From positions 186,001 to 250,000 of the forward strand of contig PPXM03000007.1 in NCBI GenBank assembly GCA_003707065.3: a DNA stretch of 64,000 nt. The letters run 5' to 3'. Of the stretch, positions 23,933-36,172 are shown in pieces; the stretch's first letter is position 1, and each line of letters opens with the position of its first letter. A program made the translations under genes and the position numbers. Under the pieces are notes generated by a model. The model made no database searches, was not told the origin of the DNA, and saw only the letters and a program-made list of their open reading frames with translations. Origin of the DNA: Trigonopsis variabilis. Taxonomy: Eukaryota > Ascomycota > Trigonopsidomycetes > Trigonopsidales > Trigonopsidaceae.

Positions 23933-24055
23933 TTCTACTTTGAGTTCAAAAGACGCTTCTTAAGTCCCGTGAAGATAGGTTGTTTAAAGGCAGCCTTGAT
24001 GAGTTGCGTCGGCCGGTCCTTGATAGTTTTGTGTGGACACAGTCACAGCTTCACG

Positions 24056-24065
24056 GTCACGTGAA
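24056..24065. promoter_or_regulatory. GTCACGTGAA box upstream of RPP0
   Basis: The ten bases are identical to a box upstream of RPS5 in this window and lie ~124 bp before the RPP0 ATG. CACGTG is a Cbf1-type site that controls ribosomal protein genes in some yeasts. Sharing between two RP genes raises confidence. Confidence 0.5.
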
Positions 24066-24429
24066 TCGGGTAAACCCTCCGTTCTTCCTTCTTGTCCCCC
24101 TGTCCCCCAGCCTGTCCACTATTCTCCCAACCGCGTCATCGTGATCCTCCATCAGCGTTCTCTTCTTGGCTGTCGCATGTTCGCCGGGAACTTTCGGGAT
24201 TACTGGCGTATCACAGGTGTATTGCCATTTTTCAAGATGAAGAGAGTTGGGAAATTTTTTTCAACGGGGATGTTTCATATCTAGGCTATTTGCTCTTGTG
24301 TCTGGGTAAAATTCATTGTAGAATACACTGCAGCTGGGCTAGTGCACTTGGAATTTAGAAAGGAAAGAAGTAAAGCTCACCTTGATAGTCGCATTAGGCA
24401 ACAAGGGAGCTCACCGTATAATCATTCAA

Positions 24430-24436
24430 TGAGTCA
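24430..24436. promoter_or_regulatory. Gcn4/Cpc1-type site TGAGTCA upstream of LEU4
   Basis: Perfect TGASTCA, ~120 bp before the LEU4 ATG. It is the site for the general amino-acid control bZIP, which classically activates LEU4. Confidence 0.6.
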
Positions 24437-24485
24437 TGAGCCGATGTTGCTCCTTTGATACATCAGGGTAAATAAATTTTTAACC

Positions 24486-24492
24486 TGACTCA
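24486..24492. promoter_or_regulatory. Second Gcn4/Cpc1-type site TGACTCA upstream of LEU4
   Basis: Perfect TGASTCA, ~63 bp before the LEU4 ATG and 56 bp from the first site. Two perfect copies before an amino-acid biosynthesis gene are unlikely by chance. Confidence 0.65.
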
Positions 24493-24554
24493 CTCGGTCC
24501 AACGTAGCAAAGAACCCACCCAGACAACGCTTGGCTTCTGTTCGTCCTTTCAAG

Positions 24555-26282
24555 ATGCCTATGCTAGAGGACCCCAGCGTCAAGTATAAGGCATTTCCTC
24601 CTATAAACCTACCTAATCGACAATGGCCATCGAAGACAATCACCAAGGCTCCTCGATGGTTAGCTACTGATCTTCGTGATGGAAACCAATCTTTACCGGA
24701 CCCCATGTCGGTTTCGGAGAAAAAAGAGTATTTTCATAAACTAGTTGATATTGGATATAAGGAAATTGAGGTTGCATTTCCTTCAGCTTCGCAAATTGAC
24801 TTTGATTTCACCCAATATGCCGTGAATCATGCTCCTGACGATGTTGCCATTCAAGTTCTCAGTCCCTGTCGAGAAGACTTGATTCGCCGGACAGTCGAAT
24901 CTCTCAAAGGTGCTAAGAAAGCTATAGTTCATATCTACTTGGCTACGTCGGAATGTTTTCGACGGATCGTGTTCAATATGACAGAGCAACAATCGCTTGA
25001 ATTAGCCGTTCGATGCGCCAAATTGGTACGCTCCTTGACCAAAGATGACCCGAACTCGACTACACAGTGGAGCTTTGAATTTTCTCCCGAGACTTTTAGT
25101 GACACTCGTCTCGACTTTGCCGTGGAGATCTGCGAGGCCGTCAAGGCCGCGTGGGAGCCCACTGAAGAGAACCCGATTATTTTCAATCTTCCTGCTACCG
25201 TGGAGATGGCCACTCCTAATATCTATGCTGACCAAATCGAATATTTCGCTACCCATATAAGTGAGCGAGAAAAGGTGTGCATTTCGCTCCATCCCCACAA
25301 TGATCGAGGATGTGCCGTTGCTGCAGCTGAGCTTGCTCAAATGGCTGGAGCTGACCGTGTCGAAGGGTGTTTATTTGGTAATGGCGAGCGTACGGGTAAC
25401 GTCGACTTGGTGACTTTGGGATTGAACCTTTATACGCAAGGAATCTCCCCAAAGATCGACTTCGGTGATATAACTTCAATCATTGACATTGTTGAACGGT
25501 GCAACAAAATCCCTGTTCATCCTCGGGCTCCGTATGGAGGACAACTGGTGGTCTGTGCTTTTAGTGGCAGCCATCAAGATGCCATCAAGAAAGGCTTTGC
25601 CGAACGCAAAGCTTTGGTCGCTAAAGCTGACAACCCCGATAGTGTCCACTGGCAAATTCCTTATCTTCCTCTGGACCCCAAGGATATCGGTCGAACATAT
25701 GAGGCTGTAATCCGGGTCAATAGTCAATCAGGCAAGGGCGGCGCTGCTTGGATTATCCTCCGGAATCTCGACTTGGATCTTCCCCGTGGCCTGCAAGTGG
25801 CTTTCTCTAAGGTCGTTCAAAAAGAAGCTGAAAACCTCGGCCGCGAATTGGTCGCTAATGAGATCACCAGCCTGTTTGAACGTGAGTATCTGTTGTTTGA
25901 GAATCTTGAAGGCAAGTTCTCTCTTGAAGACTACAATATTATTCGGGGCTCTGGAGATTCGCGTACCTTCAAAGGCCGAATCACCTTTAATGGAGTCCAA
26001 TTTGATCTTGAAGGTCATGGCAATGGACCTATCTCCAGTTTCTCAGATGCTATCGGAAACACAATTGGACCCAAGGTCCGAGTTGTTGATTACAAAGAAC
26101 ATGCTCTTGGTGAAGGGTCTAATGTCAAGGCTGCGACTTATATTGAATTGGCAAATGAGCAAGGAGTGCGACGGTGGGGTGTCGGTATCCACGAGGATGT
26201 CATCCAAGGCTCCTTCCTCGCCGTTCTCTCGGCCGTTCAATCTTTTAACAATGTTCGCTCAAGGACTCCTAGCATTATTTGA
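24555..26282 (+). CDS. LEU4: 2-isopropylmalate synthase (leucine biosynthesis)
   Basis: Condenses acetyl-CoA with 2-oxoisovalerate, the first committed step to leucine. It is an intronless 575-residue protein. The TIM-barrel part carries DLRDGNQ at residues 39-45, metal-binding HPHNDRG near 245 and GNGERTGN near 275. The C-terminal ~140 residues form the leucine-sensing regulatory domain (VVDYKEHALGEGSNVKAATY). The first ATG gives MPMLEDPSVKYKAF. Only eight in-frame codons precede it before a stop at 24486, so no long presequence is encoded here. That fits a cytosolic form, unless an unseen upstream exon exists. The two Gcn4-type sites predict induction on amino-acid starvation. Confidence 0.96.
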   Translation: MPMLEDPSVKYKAFPPINLPNRQWPSKTITKAPRWLATDLRDGNQSLPDPMSVSEKKEYFHKLVDIGYKEIEVAFPSASQIDFDFTQYAVNHAPDDVAIQVLSPCREDLIRRTVESLKGAKKAIVHIYLATSECFRRIVFNMTEQQSLELAVRCAKLVRSLTKDDPNSTTQWSFEFSPETFSDTRLDFAVEICEAVKAAWEPTEENPIIFNLPATVEMATPNIYADQIEYFATHISEREKVCISLHPHNDRGCAVAAAELAQMAGADRVEGCLFGNGERTGNVDLVTLGLNLYTQGISPKIDFGDITSIIDIVERCNKIPVHPRAPYGGQLVVCAFSGSHQDAIKKGFAERKALVAKADNPDSVHWQIPYLPLDPKDIGRTYEAVIRVNSQSGKGGAAWIILRNLDLDLPRGLQVAFSKVVQKEAENLGRELVANEITSLFEREYLLFENLEGKFSLEDYNIIRGSGDSRTFKGRITFNGVQFDLEGHGNGPISSFSDAIGNTIGPKVRVVDYKEHALGEGSNVKAATYIELANEQGVRRWGVGIHEDVIQGSFLAVLSAVQSFNNVRSRTPSII

Positions 26283-26492
26283 AAAGTTTGTCGGCACCTA
26301 AAAGTTGTTTTCGATGTTGATTTACACGTAGTTTATTGGTGTAGGTGATCTATCCACTTGGGCGTGCGTATATGTCTGAATCTGAGTGGCTACGTCTACT
26401 TTATATCGTACAGGCTTCACTTGATTGATAGGCTCTTTATTCTAAACTTTTGTCTATTTTACACTCCTATCTATTACCCACCATTGGCTCCC

Positions 26493-27318
26493 TTAGAATC
26501 TTTCATCACCCTCTTTTATGACGGCCAAGTCAAGAACTTCCAATGATATGGGAGTATCTTTCGTCAACTGCAGCAAGCTGCGGTAGTTTCCAGGCTCCAC
26601 TGCTCCAATACAAGTCCAGTTAGAGGGTGACCAATCGTCATCTTCAATTGATGTTATTAGTGAGGTCAGTTGATCTTTCAGTCTCTTTGCTGTCTTTATT
26701 TCAGATGAGGACAGTCGGACCCTCATCATTGCCCGGTCAATGGGAACTATTTTCTTTTCAATCAATAGTTTGATTGCCTCTAGCGCCAGATATTTGGGAG
26801 ATTTATTGGGCGTGAAGTTGAATCCTATTCGTTGAAGAACTTTGTCAATCATTGGAGCAGTGTAAGGGCGTTCCGTTTTGGTATTCACAGTTTTCGATAC
26901 AATAATATCAAGTACTTCCGCTTTGACTTGTTCCATACTCCGTTGCCGTTCTCTCTCTCCTACCTGGAGCTCTCCTTTCTTGAGAATTTCGAGAATGATG
27001 GCTTCCTGGTCCGAAGAACCAAACGCTTTCTTTAGATCATCGTTCGAGGCAACTTGGCCTTTAGAAACATTGATGAATATCGTAGGAATTTGCAAGACAT
27101 CGTCCAGATCTTTCTCACTAGCTTGTTAGGCCCGTTTACCTTGATACTGACTTACGCTCCTGATCTCCAATCTTGGACTTTATTTTGATAACACGCCAGC
27201 TCAAATCTTTTTCCACCTATAATTAGCGTCTTCACAGATAGGAAATCGCACCTTTTTTCATCCGAACCAACGAGACATTGGTCAGTTTGATCTGGGTATT
27301 AGGCTGGTTAATGACCAT
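26493..27318 (-). CDS. SDO1: Ribosome maturation factor Sdo1 (SBDS)
   Basis: Releases the anti-association factor Tif6 from nascent 60S subunits together with the GTPase Efl1. Exons 27318-27252, 27216-27156 and 27117-26493 give exactly 250 residues, the yeast length; introns are 35 and 38 nt. The N-terminal FYSH domain reads MVINQPNTQIKLTNVSLVRM, then KKGGKRFELACYQNKVQDWR, and continues across both splice sites. The central helical domain includes TERPYTAPMIDKVLQRIGF. The third ferredoxin-like domain ends the protein. Splice positions restore the family sequence without gaps, so the model is strong. Confidence 0.96.
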
Positions 27319-27987
27319 GAAGAATAGATGTCAGTAACGGTTGGGACAAGTTTTTTTAATTAGGCTCGAGCTAAACTAAAAGGTCCACTGGCTCGAATAG
27401 CTACAATTATGGCTCATTACGTGAAAATCACCTCGAAATTGCATATGTCCAGTTTTAGCATACGTATCACTATCATCGTGAGGGGTTCACTATAGATCAT
27501 CTACACCGTTGCTGTCGAACACTTTTCCTCTAGAGCGGATTTCCCGTAACAAAAAACAGCTCAAAGCACCACTGCCCCATGTCTATGTCCCATCAGACCA
27601 TCACATCAGAAACAAGCGCGTATCCAAGTTTAGATCGCAAGTATAGGGCCCAAAAACAAAAAAGAATGGGCAAAGGCTTTTTCCCAATGTGATACGGGTT
27701 TTCTATATAAATAATGATGTCGTCACACCTGAAGTTTGGTGCTTGACAATGGGAAGGATTTTCGTATTACATAAGCCATCACGGCACATGCTCGCTTGAA
27801 CCCAGTGCTTCTCTTTGAGTCGATATAACAACTGCGGAGACCAAAAGTTGCTATCTCAAACATTCTTAGCATTTCTGGGTGACCGCTTGGTTCTTTCTCT
27901 TAGTCTTTTCTTTCTATCTTCGTTCTTTTCACATATCTGTGACCAATAAAAAACAAGTCGAGTTTCAGAATCCGCAAAGTGGTCATC
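27319..27987. other. Divergent promoter region SDO1/MFS transporter
   Basis: 669 bp without a gene. It is A/T-rich with a TATATAAAT near 27703 and pyrimidine tracts just before the transporter start. No repeats were seen. Confidence 0.55.
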
Positions 27988-29853
27988 ATGGGACAATGGC
28001 GTCTAGGTATCAAACAGCCGGAAGATCCAGATAAGGAAGTTCTGGGTATGTTTAACGTCAGTGAAGGGGATTAACTGTTAGGAACGGTTCCGATGCTTAC
28101 TGGAGGGACAGATACGGCTTATACAAATGATGATACTTTGAAAACAAGTAAGAAAGGGATCATTTTACACCCTCAGCCTTGTGATGATGCAAATGACCCT
28201 CTGAACTGGCCCATATGGAGGCGAGATCTTGTCCTGGCTATTGTAGGCTTCCACTGTCTGGTAGGAGGAGGTGAAACACCTATTTTTGCTGGTGCTTTTG
28301 CTGCAGTGTCTGCCCAGTTCCATACTCCCATGACTACATTATCCTATCTCGTTGCTGGTTACATGTTAGCTTTGGGCGTTGGATCTGTCTTTGCTGCCCC
28401 CACTGCGGTGTTGTATGGTAAGCGGTTGGTGTATTTGGTTGGTCTCGTTATATATCTTGTTTGTTGTTTTTGGGCCGCCGCATCTAAATCGTTTGGAGTA
28501 CTGTTGGCTGCAAGAATTGTCATGGGTTTTGGTGTATCTCCAGTGGAGTCTTTGCCAAGTGCTACGATTGCGGAAATTTATTATCAACACGAGCGTGCTT
28601 ATAGACTAGGCATCTATACGCTTTTACTACTAGGAGGAAAGAATCTAGTTCCTATGATTTCTGCCTTTATCACTGGCAGTCTTGGCTGGACGTGGGTTTT
28701 CTGGATTAATGGCATGATTGTGGGTATGAACTTAGTCTTGACCTTTCTTTTTGTTCCCGAGACTTTCTGGGATCGCACACCTGTCCCGAATCAGCGGTCT
28801 GTTCGAGAAACTCTCCAGGCTCGAAGGGCTCATCAAGTTCGCGATTTTCGTCTGCATCAACTAGACACTATTAATGAAAACTCCCCTGACGTCATTCACG
28901 ATGAAAATGATCCTGCTTATATGGAAGAAAACTCGTCTTCTTCTTCTTCTTCCCCTGAGCACCCTGAAGAGCCTGAGAAATCCGAAAGTGGCGTTGTCCA
29001 CCAGAGAGCTCCATCGGTAGCCAAGACTTTATATGAAGACAGCTCCTCCCCCGAATATATAGAATCCGCGCCTCCTCGGCCTGAATCTGCCCCTAAGAAG
29101 ACTTATGTGCAAACCCTAAGTGTTTTCAGTGGCCGTCATTCCCCTGATTCTTGGTGGATGGTTGCTCTGAGACCTTTTGCTCTTCTACTTTACCCGAATA
29201 TCCTATTCTCGACCTTGATTTATGCTTTCTCTGTCGTCTGGCTGATTGTCATGTCGGTCTCTCTTCAGACTGTGTTTGGAAAAGAACCTTATAATTTCGG
29301 CCCTATCACTATTGGTCTCTTGTACATTGGTCCGTTAGTTGGTGGCTTGCTGGGGACATTGGTCGCCGGGCTGATTTCGGATATGATTGCCAGAAAGCTT
29401 ACAAAGATGAACGGTGGAGTGTACGAGCCAGAGTTCCGCTTGTTCATGATGATTCCTGTTGGTCTGGCAGTCACGATTGGATTGTTTGGGTTTGGCTGGT
29501 CATCCTACGATGAAGATATGTGGATCGTTCCCACTATTTTCTTTGGAATCATCAGCTTCGGCTGTAATCTGGGCAGTACCGCCTCGATCACCTACGCGGT
29601 CGACTGCTATAGAAAGTTTGCCGCCGAGGCTCTGGTGAGTCTCAATCTTGTCAAGAACATCCTAGGTTTTGTCTTCAGTATCATCACCACTCGCTTCATT
29701 GCTTCTAAAGGCGTCAAGACGGTCTTCTTGGCCTTTGGCGGAATCGAGCTGGGACTTATCCTATTCGCTATTCCTCTCTATATGTACGGCAAGCGGATCC
29801 GAAGCTTCCTCGGCGACCGAAACTTCCTTATGAAATACCTGTACAAGAAATGA
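27988..29853 (+). CDS. Major facilitator superfamily transporter (DHA1/Hol1-like)
   Basis: Probable proton-coupled plasma-membrane transporter; the substrate is unknown. Exons 27988-28045 and 28082-29853 (36-nt intron) give 609 residues. The joined N-terminus MGQWRLGIKQPEDPDKEVLG...VPMLTGG has the usual fungal 'GT' segment, and DPLNWPIWRRD precedes the first span. About twelve membrane segments can be picked out in two halves. They are separated by a ~150-residue hydrophilic loop rich in S, E and P with a run of eight serines. GKRLVYLVGL after span 2 is a variant of the MFS A motif. Similar proteins export drugs or import polyamines and cations. Substrate assignment from sequence alone is not justified. 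Confidence 0.9.
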
Positions 29854-30193
29854 ATGATGAAGTCTTTGGAGGATGTTGTTTACGCTTAATTAATGATTTG
29901 AAAGGTCCTGTTTATGCTTAATTAATGATTTGAAAATTCCTAGTATATTTGTAGCAGCAGTGATTATAGAAGACAAAGCATAAACAACAGTCGTATGCCT
30001 TGAAGACCAAAGTTGAGCAAGGAACGCAGTGAGCAAGTGTATCGAATACCGAGTGAGCATGTGTATCGTAGAGCTCGAATTGCACGACAACCACTCCAAG
30101 GCACAACACCATTGAGCGCTTGTAGCAACAAACGTCTGGACGACCGACTTAGCACGCAAGGACAGAGCTCAAGAGACGCTGGGTCGAGACAAG
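29854..30193. other. Intergenic, MFS 3' flank and PAP1 promoter
   Basis: 340 bp without a supported gene. It holds a 32-bp tandem pair (listed). It also holds a weaker pair near 30017-30068, where GAGCAAGTGTATCGAAT is followed by GAGCATGTGTATCGTAG. Short frames on both strands are likely chance. Confidence 0.5.
29878..29941. repeat. Two-copy 32-bp direct tandem repeat
   Basis: Units 29878-29909 and 29910-29941 share GCTTAATTAATGATTTGAAA and differ at about three bases. The repeat lies just after the transporter stop and probably forms part of its 3' UTR or terminator. Confidence 0.85.
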
Positions 30194-31882
<1,689 letters not shown>

Positions 31883-32057
31883 GGATGAACGAATGAGGCA
31901 TTGGTGGATGGGACAGGAATTTGTATCATAGGCCACATGTGAATAGACCTCTCAACTTGTACGGTGTCGTAGGTCCTGTTGCATTCTACAAAGGCAAACA
32001 TCATGTCTTATATCAGTACATAGGGTTGATTAGCGTGCCATTTCTTGTTTGCCTCTT

Positions 32058-32925
32058 CTATTCACCGGTGAACTGAGGTTGACGTTTAGCACCAAAGGCA
32101 GCAAGAGCTTCAAATTTGTCTTTGGAGTAGATAATCTTGGCGTATGCTGCCTTTTCGGCCTCGGGACTCTGTCCCAGCACGGCCTCTTTGGCGGCGTTGA
32201 CAGCCAAAGGTCCACCTTTACAGATCTCTGTAGCGACGTCGATGGCGCCTTGAAGAGCAGCGCCATCCTCGGTAACTCGATTGAATAAGCCCCAGTCGAG
32301 CGCTTCGTCGGCCGGGATCCGTCGTCCAGTTAAGATAGCGTCCAGTGCTCGTGTTTTCCCCACCACCAGAGGAAGACGATACGTTCCGCCTGCTCCTGGC
32401 AGAATGGCAAGACGAGTTTCTGGGAGACCCACCTTGGTGCCTTTATCGCCGACCCGGAGATCACACGATAGAGCCATTTCGAGGCCTCCACCAAGAGCCA
32501 GACCAGAAATGACAGCAATTGTAGGCACTGGTAGCTTCGAAATGGCAGTAAATGTGCCATTAAGTTTTTCAAGGAAGGCAGTAGTTTGCTCTTTTGACAT
32601 TGTTTTCCGTTCCTATCGTCAGTTTTCTAGCCGATTGAACTCATACCTTGAGATCGGCCCCCGCACAGAAGATTCCCTTGACAGCCGAAGCTAGAATCAA
32701 CACCCGGGTATCTTTATCTTTCCCAGTTGCAATGTCGTCGACTGTCTCTGCCAATTCATCCAATAGCTTCACCGAGATGGCATTCTTGGCCTCAGGACGG
32801 TTCAGACTGGCGACCGTGATTCGACCCTTATGAGGAGCAGGATGATGGTCGAGCTTGATAGTCGACAGGCGGCGGAAAAAGGAGACCCGGAAAGATGTTC
32901 GAAGGAGCTTGGGACTGGTAAACAT
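32058..32925 (-). CDS. Enoyl-CoA hydratase/isomerase family protein, AUH-like (methylglutaconyl-CoA hydratase)
   Basis: Likely mitochondrial hydratase of leucine breakdown. Exons 32925-32647 and 32612-32058 (34-nt intron, phase 0) give 277 residues. The N-terminus MFTSPKLLRTSFRVSFFRRL is a good presequence with RRLS near a cleavage site. Crotonase motifs follow: LNRPEAKNAIS, GIFCAGADLK at the splice, ERKTMS, GLALGGGLEMALSCDLRVG (oxyanion hole) and GLPETRLAILPGAGGTYRLP, which supplies the catalytic glutamate. The tail KRQPQFTGE matches AUH. The ERKTM segment and tail favour AUH over short-chain hydratase ECHS1. The in-frame upstream extension lacks an ATG. An imperfect inverted repeat sits just upstream. 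Confidence 0.88.
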
Positions 32926-33248
32926 GGCTATTTTCCTCGGACCTGCGAGGGGCTTATATGGTTGTCCCGCAGGCACGGCGCCCCGCTCAGCTTGACAGGC
33001 CAAGGTTGCTGGGGACGGCAAGACGCCGGGCTGTCAAGCTGACAGTGGGACAATCGACTGTTACAAGAGGTCGAAGAGTCCTAGCATTCACGCTTAGTAC
33101 TGGACCGATGGACTTGTTCAGAAGAATTCGCAAGAGTAGATGGACCTCTCTATAGGAGCAAGAATGAGAGAAGCATACACCTAGGTTATACAGATGTTTG
33201 AGTAATCTACGGAACGAACTACAATAGACACAACGGAATCGCTAACAT
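32926..33248. other. Intergenic between AUH-like and NIT2-like genes
   Basis: 323 bp without a gene. It contains the inverted repeat listed separately and the NIT2-like 3' flank. Confidence 0.5.
32961..33054. repeat. Imperfect inverted repeat upstream of AUH-like gene
   Basis: CAGCTTGACAG at 32988-32998 is the exact reverse complement of CTGTCAAGCTG at 33031-33041. Outside these, TTGTCCC near 32962 pairs with GGGACAA near 33047. A nested CTGTCAAGCTGACAG hairpin sits in the right arm. It may be a regulator site or transcript structure; no mobile-element features are seen. Confidence 0.7.
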
Positions 33249-34146
33249 TTACAAGGCAGAGACTTTGGCGTCTGCTGAGACGTCTGGATAGACGTCGAAT
33301 CGTCGTTGAGTTGTGACAGGAATGCCAGCTCGGATTTCATCGATGTGGGCACCGTCCAGTTCGGCATAGACGATCTCCTCACCTTCGCCGGCTTCAGCAA
33401 CAATGTCTCCTCGAGGATCAACCACTAAAGAGTGGCCGTAGGCATGATAAGATGAAGACAAGTCTCTAGCAGGTGAAGCCATGATCACGTATGTTTGGTT
33501 GTCGACCGCTCTACCTTTGGCCAGTAGATGCCAGTGCATGGGCCCAGTAGTTGTGTTGAATGCACCGGGGTAGATCATGGCGAAAGCTCCTTTACGAGCA
33601 GCAATCATAGCAAGTTCAGGGAATCGGACATCGTAACAAATGCCTAGACCGACGGTTCCATAATCGCCCAAGTTGAACACGGTGGCCTTATCGCCGCCTG
33701 ATAAAACCAGCGATTCTTGGAACTTGATCTTGCCAGGAATGGAAATGTCAAATAGATGCACCTTGCGATGCTTGGCAATCAAAGACCCTTTAGGACAGAA
33801 CGTGCAGCTCGTATTATAGATTTTATCCTGGTCTCGCTCTGGAATCGATCCCCCTACTAGAAACACCTTGAGTTGCTGGGCCAGTCCCGACAAGAACACC
33901 GAGGTCTCGCCTTCAGGGATCGATTCGGCGTATTCGGGGAAGGCGGTCACCGAATAGGGCGAATTGAAGCATTCTTTTCACTTAGATTTCTTTCTTGGTT
34001 CGCTTACCTGGCAAGATGATCACTTGAGCTCCCTTTCCTGCTGCCTCAGTGGCATATTCTTTCACTTTAGCCAGATTCTTGGCTTTATCAGCTCCCGCTG
34101 CAAGCTGCAAAAGAGCAATCTTGAGGCTTTTTGATAGTAGAGACAT
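33249..34146 (-). CDS. NIT2: Nitrilase-family omega-amidase (Nit2/yeast Nit3-like)
   Basis: Hydrolyses alpha-ketoglutaramate and similar omega-amides and clears products of transaminase side reactions. Exons 34146-34008 and 33973-33249 (34-nt intron) give 287 residues. The nitrilase triad is present: Glu in LPECFNSPY, whose GAA codon is split by the intron; Lys in AKHRKVHLFD; Cys in GLGICYDVRFPE. The chosen start gives MSLLSKSLKIALLQL, matching the family. An upstream in-frame ATG at 34212 would add 22 residues (MVVGHIPRYIFPRRGLTNHHER), basic enough to be a weak mitochondrial signal. Dual targeting is therefore possible. It lies in tandem with the AUH-like gene, 323 bp apart. Confidence 0.92.
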
Positions 34147-34924
34147 TCTTTCGTGGTGGTTAGTCAAGCCTCGCCTAGGGAATATGTATCGGGGAATGTG
34201 CCCGACAACCATCGGTGGATGAATCGTCGCCGGACTCTAAGCCGATCAGGGGAGATGTTCTCTAGACCAGCGTATCCTGTAGTCGCATCCTTCACTATTA
34301 TGGTGCAGTTCTGTATAGTGAGTTACGTAGAGGGGTTGATTGATGGATCGTGTCGGTAAGCCGTTTGATGCTTTATCTTTCTACCGTTTGACCATTGTCC
34401 TGCTTATCTATCCATGAATGTTCTCTAGATGTGTCTTATTAGGTGTCTAGGGGTGATATTTTCAAACATATACGCTGGGATGAATCGTAGGATAATTTCT
34501 ATATTTTTCGACCAAAGACGGCCGTCCCTGAGGACCAGTTCTCGTAAGACTAAACTACATAATCTAGACAAGAGATTAGTATTATGACATGCGAATAATG
34601 CATTATTTTTTCTTCTTTAGAACAGTTAATATATATATACATTCTCCTGTCTTAGATCTCAGAGTGATCTCCGGAATATTGAAGGCTGCTGCTTTGATTT
34701 CGTCTTTCACTGCACAGCCGTGAGATAGATTGAAAGAGGAAGATCATCTTTTATAAATCTCATCACGTCGTGCACACTCGTACCAGTGGGTCAAACGTGT
34801 ACCATGATCGATTCTATTCGTAATGACAAGTGTTAAACGTCACATGCCTTTGAATATTGAAACGTTAGAGTAGAACCAGGGAAGACCGCCGAATATCATG
34901 CTCATTGCGGCAATGCAGATGCTC
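34147..34924. other. Intergenic, NIT2-like promoter and THG1 3' flank
   Basis: 778 bp without a supported gene. It has an AT dinucleotide run (TTAATATATATATA near 34627) and no clear repeats. Confidence 0.55.
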
Positions 34925-35902
34925 TCACTGCAGAACATAGGGGTTTTCTGTCCAGAACGTATCCTTGATGATATCACAATGGAGAACGGTTATGGTGCCC
35001 TTGGATCTCTTTTTCTCTTGACGTTGGAGTTGGCGAGAACTCATAGTTGACGCCGGGAGAGGAGCAGGAGCTTGACGGACAATAACTGTGCCTTTCCGAA
35101 ACATTTCCGGTTCGTTATTGTAGTTTATGCCAAACCTGGAGAATAATATTTCATTTTTATCGGCAGAGACGGTTCCCTAGAAAGATTAGATCGCATAAGC
35201 ATCGGATCGCACCATCAGCTCCTGTTCTGCGTCATGAGGCGTCAAACTGCCTTTGAGTACCAAGGCCCAAAACGTGGTATTATACAAGTTATTTATATGA
35301 CAGTCGACCTGCCTCCAGCTAAAGTAGTCCCGAACGTTAGACTCTGCCGGGTACAAAATGGCTCGTGCATCAAATGACGGTAATTTCGACATAGAAAGAG
35401 GCTTTTTTAGATATTGTGAGGCAAAGTAGGTATAATATGTGGTGAATGTGCTTGCAAAAGTCGACACGAGTTTGCTTTCTTGTTAGTCCTACTCCAAATT
35501 TCACTTGTACCTTTCTCGTCGATCAAAAAGCTGGCAATTTCTATGCAAGAGAAACCTATAGCCATGTTAGTACCGCTAGAACTCAACCAGTACGTACGAA
35601 TACTCATCAGAATCCCCATAGGCCATCTGAATATCCGACAGATCCTCGACCAAGTGTCTTGCAGCCTCATTCATCAATGATAGCGCTCTTTCATCATTTG
35701 GCTTCTCAAACTCATAGTATTCAGAGAACCTTCAATTAGCTTTCTCAGCTAAAGCACTTCATCTTACCTGTGGAATCCCCGGCCATCGATCCTTATGACA
35801 ATCCACGTATTGGGCAGTAATTCGTCGTGCCGTTCGAACGATTTCACGTATTCATATCTTGTTAGTTAATCTAACATGGCAGCCTTACTTTGAATTCGCC
35901 AT
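34925..35902 (-). CDS. THG1: tRNA(His) guanylyltransferase Thg1
   Basis: Adds the essential G(-1) to the 5' end of tRNA-His, the only known 3'-to-5' polymerase reaction in cells. Six exons in transcript order: 35902-35889, 35857-35768, 35729-35598, 35555-35511, 35474-35213 and 35176-34925. They give 264 residues, and introns are only 31-42 nt. The first exon is 14 nt. Protein motifs: MANSKYEYVKSFERHD, WIVIRIDGRGFHRFS with the first metal aspartate, YGDSDEYSFLLHR with the second catalytic site, RRESKLVSTFAS, then SWRQVDCHINNLYNTTFW and FGINYNNEPEMFRKGTV. Every junction restores the family sequence. The gene is divergent from TRM4, another tRNA modification gene. Confidence 0.97.
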
Positions 35903-36172
35903 GATACCTGGGATCAAGAAGCTAAAGCTAGTCTGAACGAGTGAAACGGAAGAATGGGCCGTACAGTGCAATCGTCGATGAGTATTCCCGCAAACTTGGA
36001 CAAATCTATATTCTGCCCGGAATTTCTATACAATTACGTTATATCTACGTCCATTGAAGCAACATCTATTTAGCATTCTTGATTAGCACAGAAGACACGC
36101 GCTGAACAGACTGGTTGCTACAATGAGCCGAAAATTGTTACCGCTGGGACTTTTCCACACAAATTTTTTACC

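Larger units (their letters stand above)
23933..24554. other. Divergent promoter region RPP0/LEU4
   Basis: 622 bp without a gene. It has a CACGTG element nearer RPP0 and two Gcn4-type sites nearer LEU4, listed separately. A pyrimidine-rich tract (TTCTTCCTTCTTGTCCCCC) lies near 24082. Confidence 0.65.
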
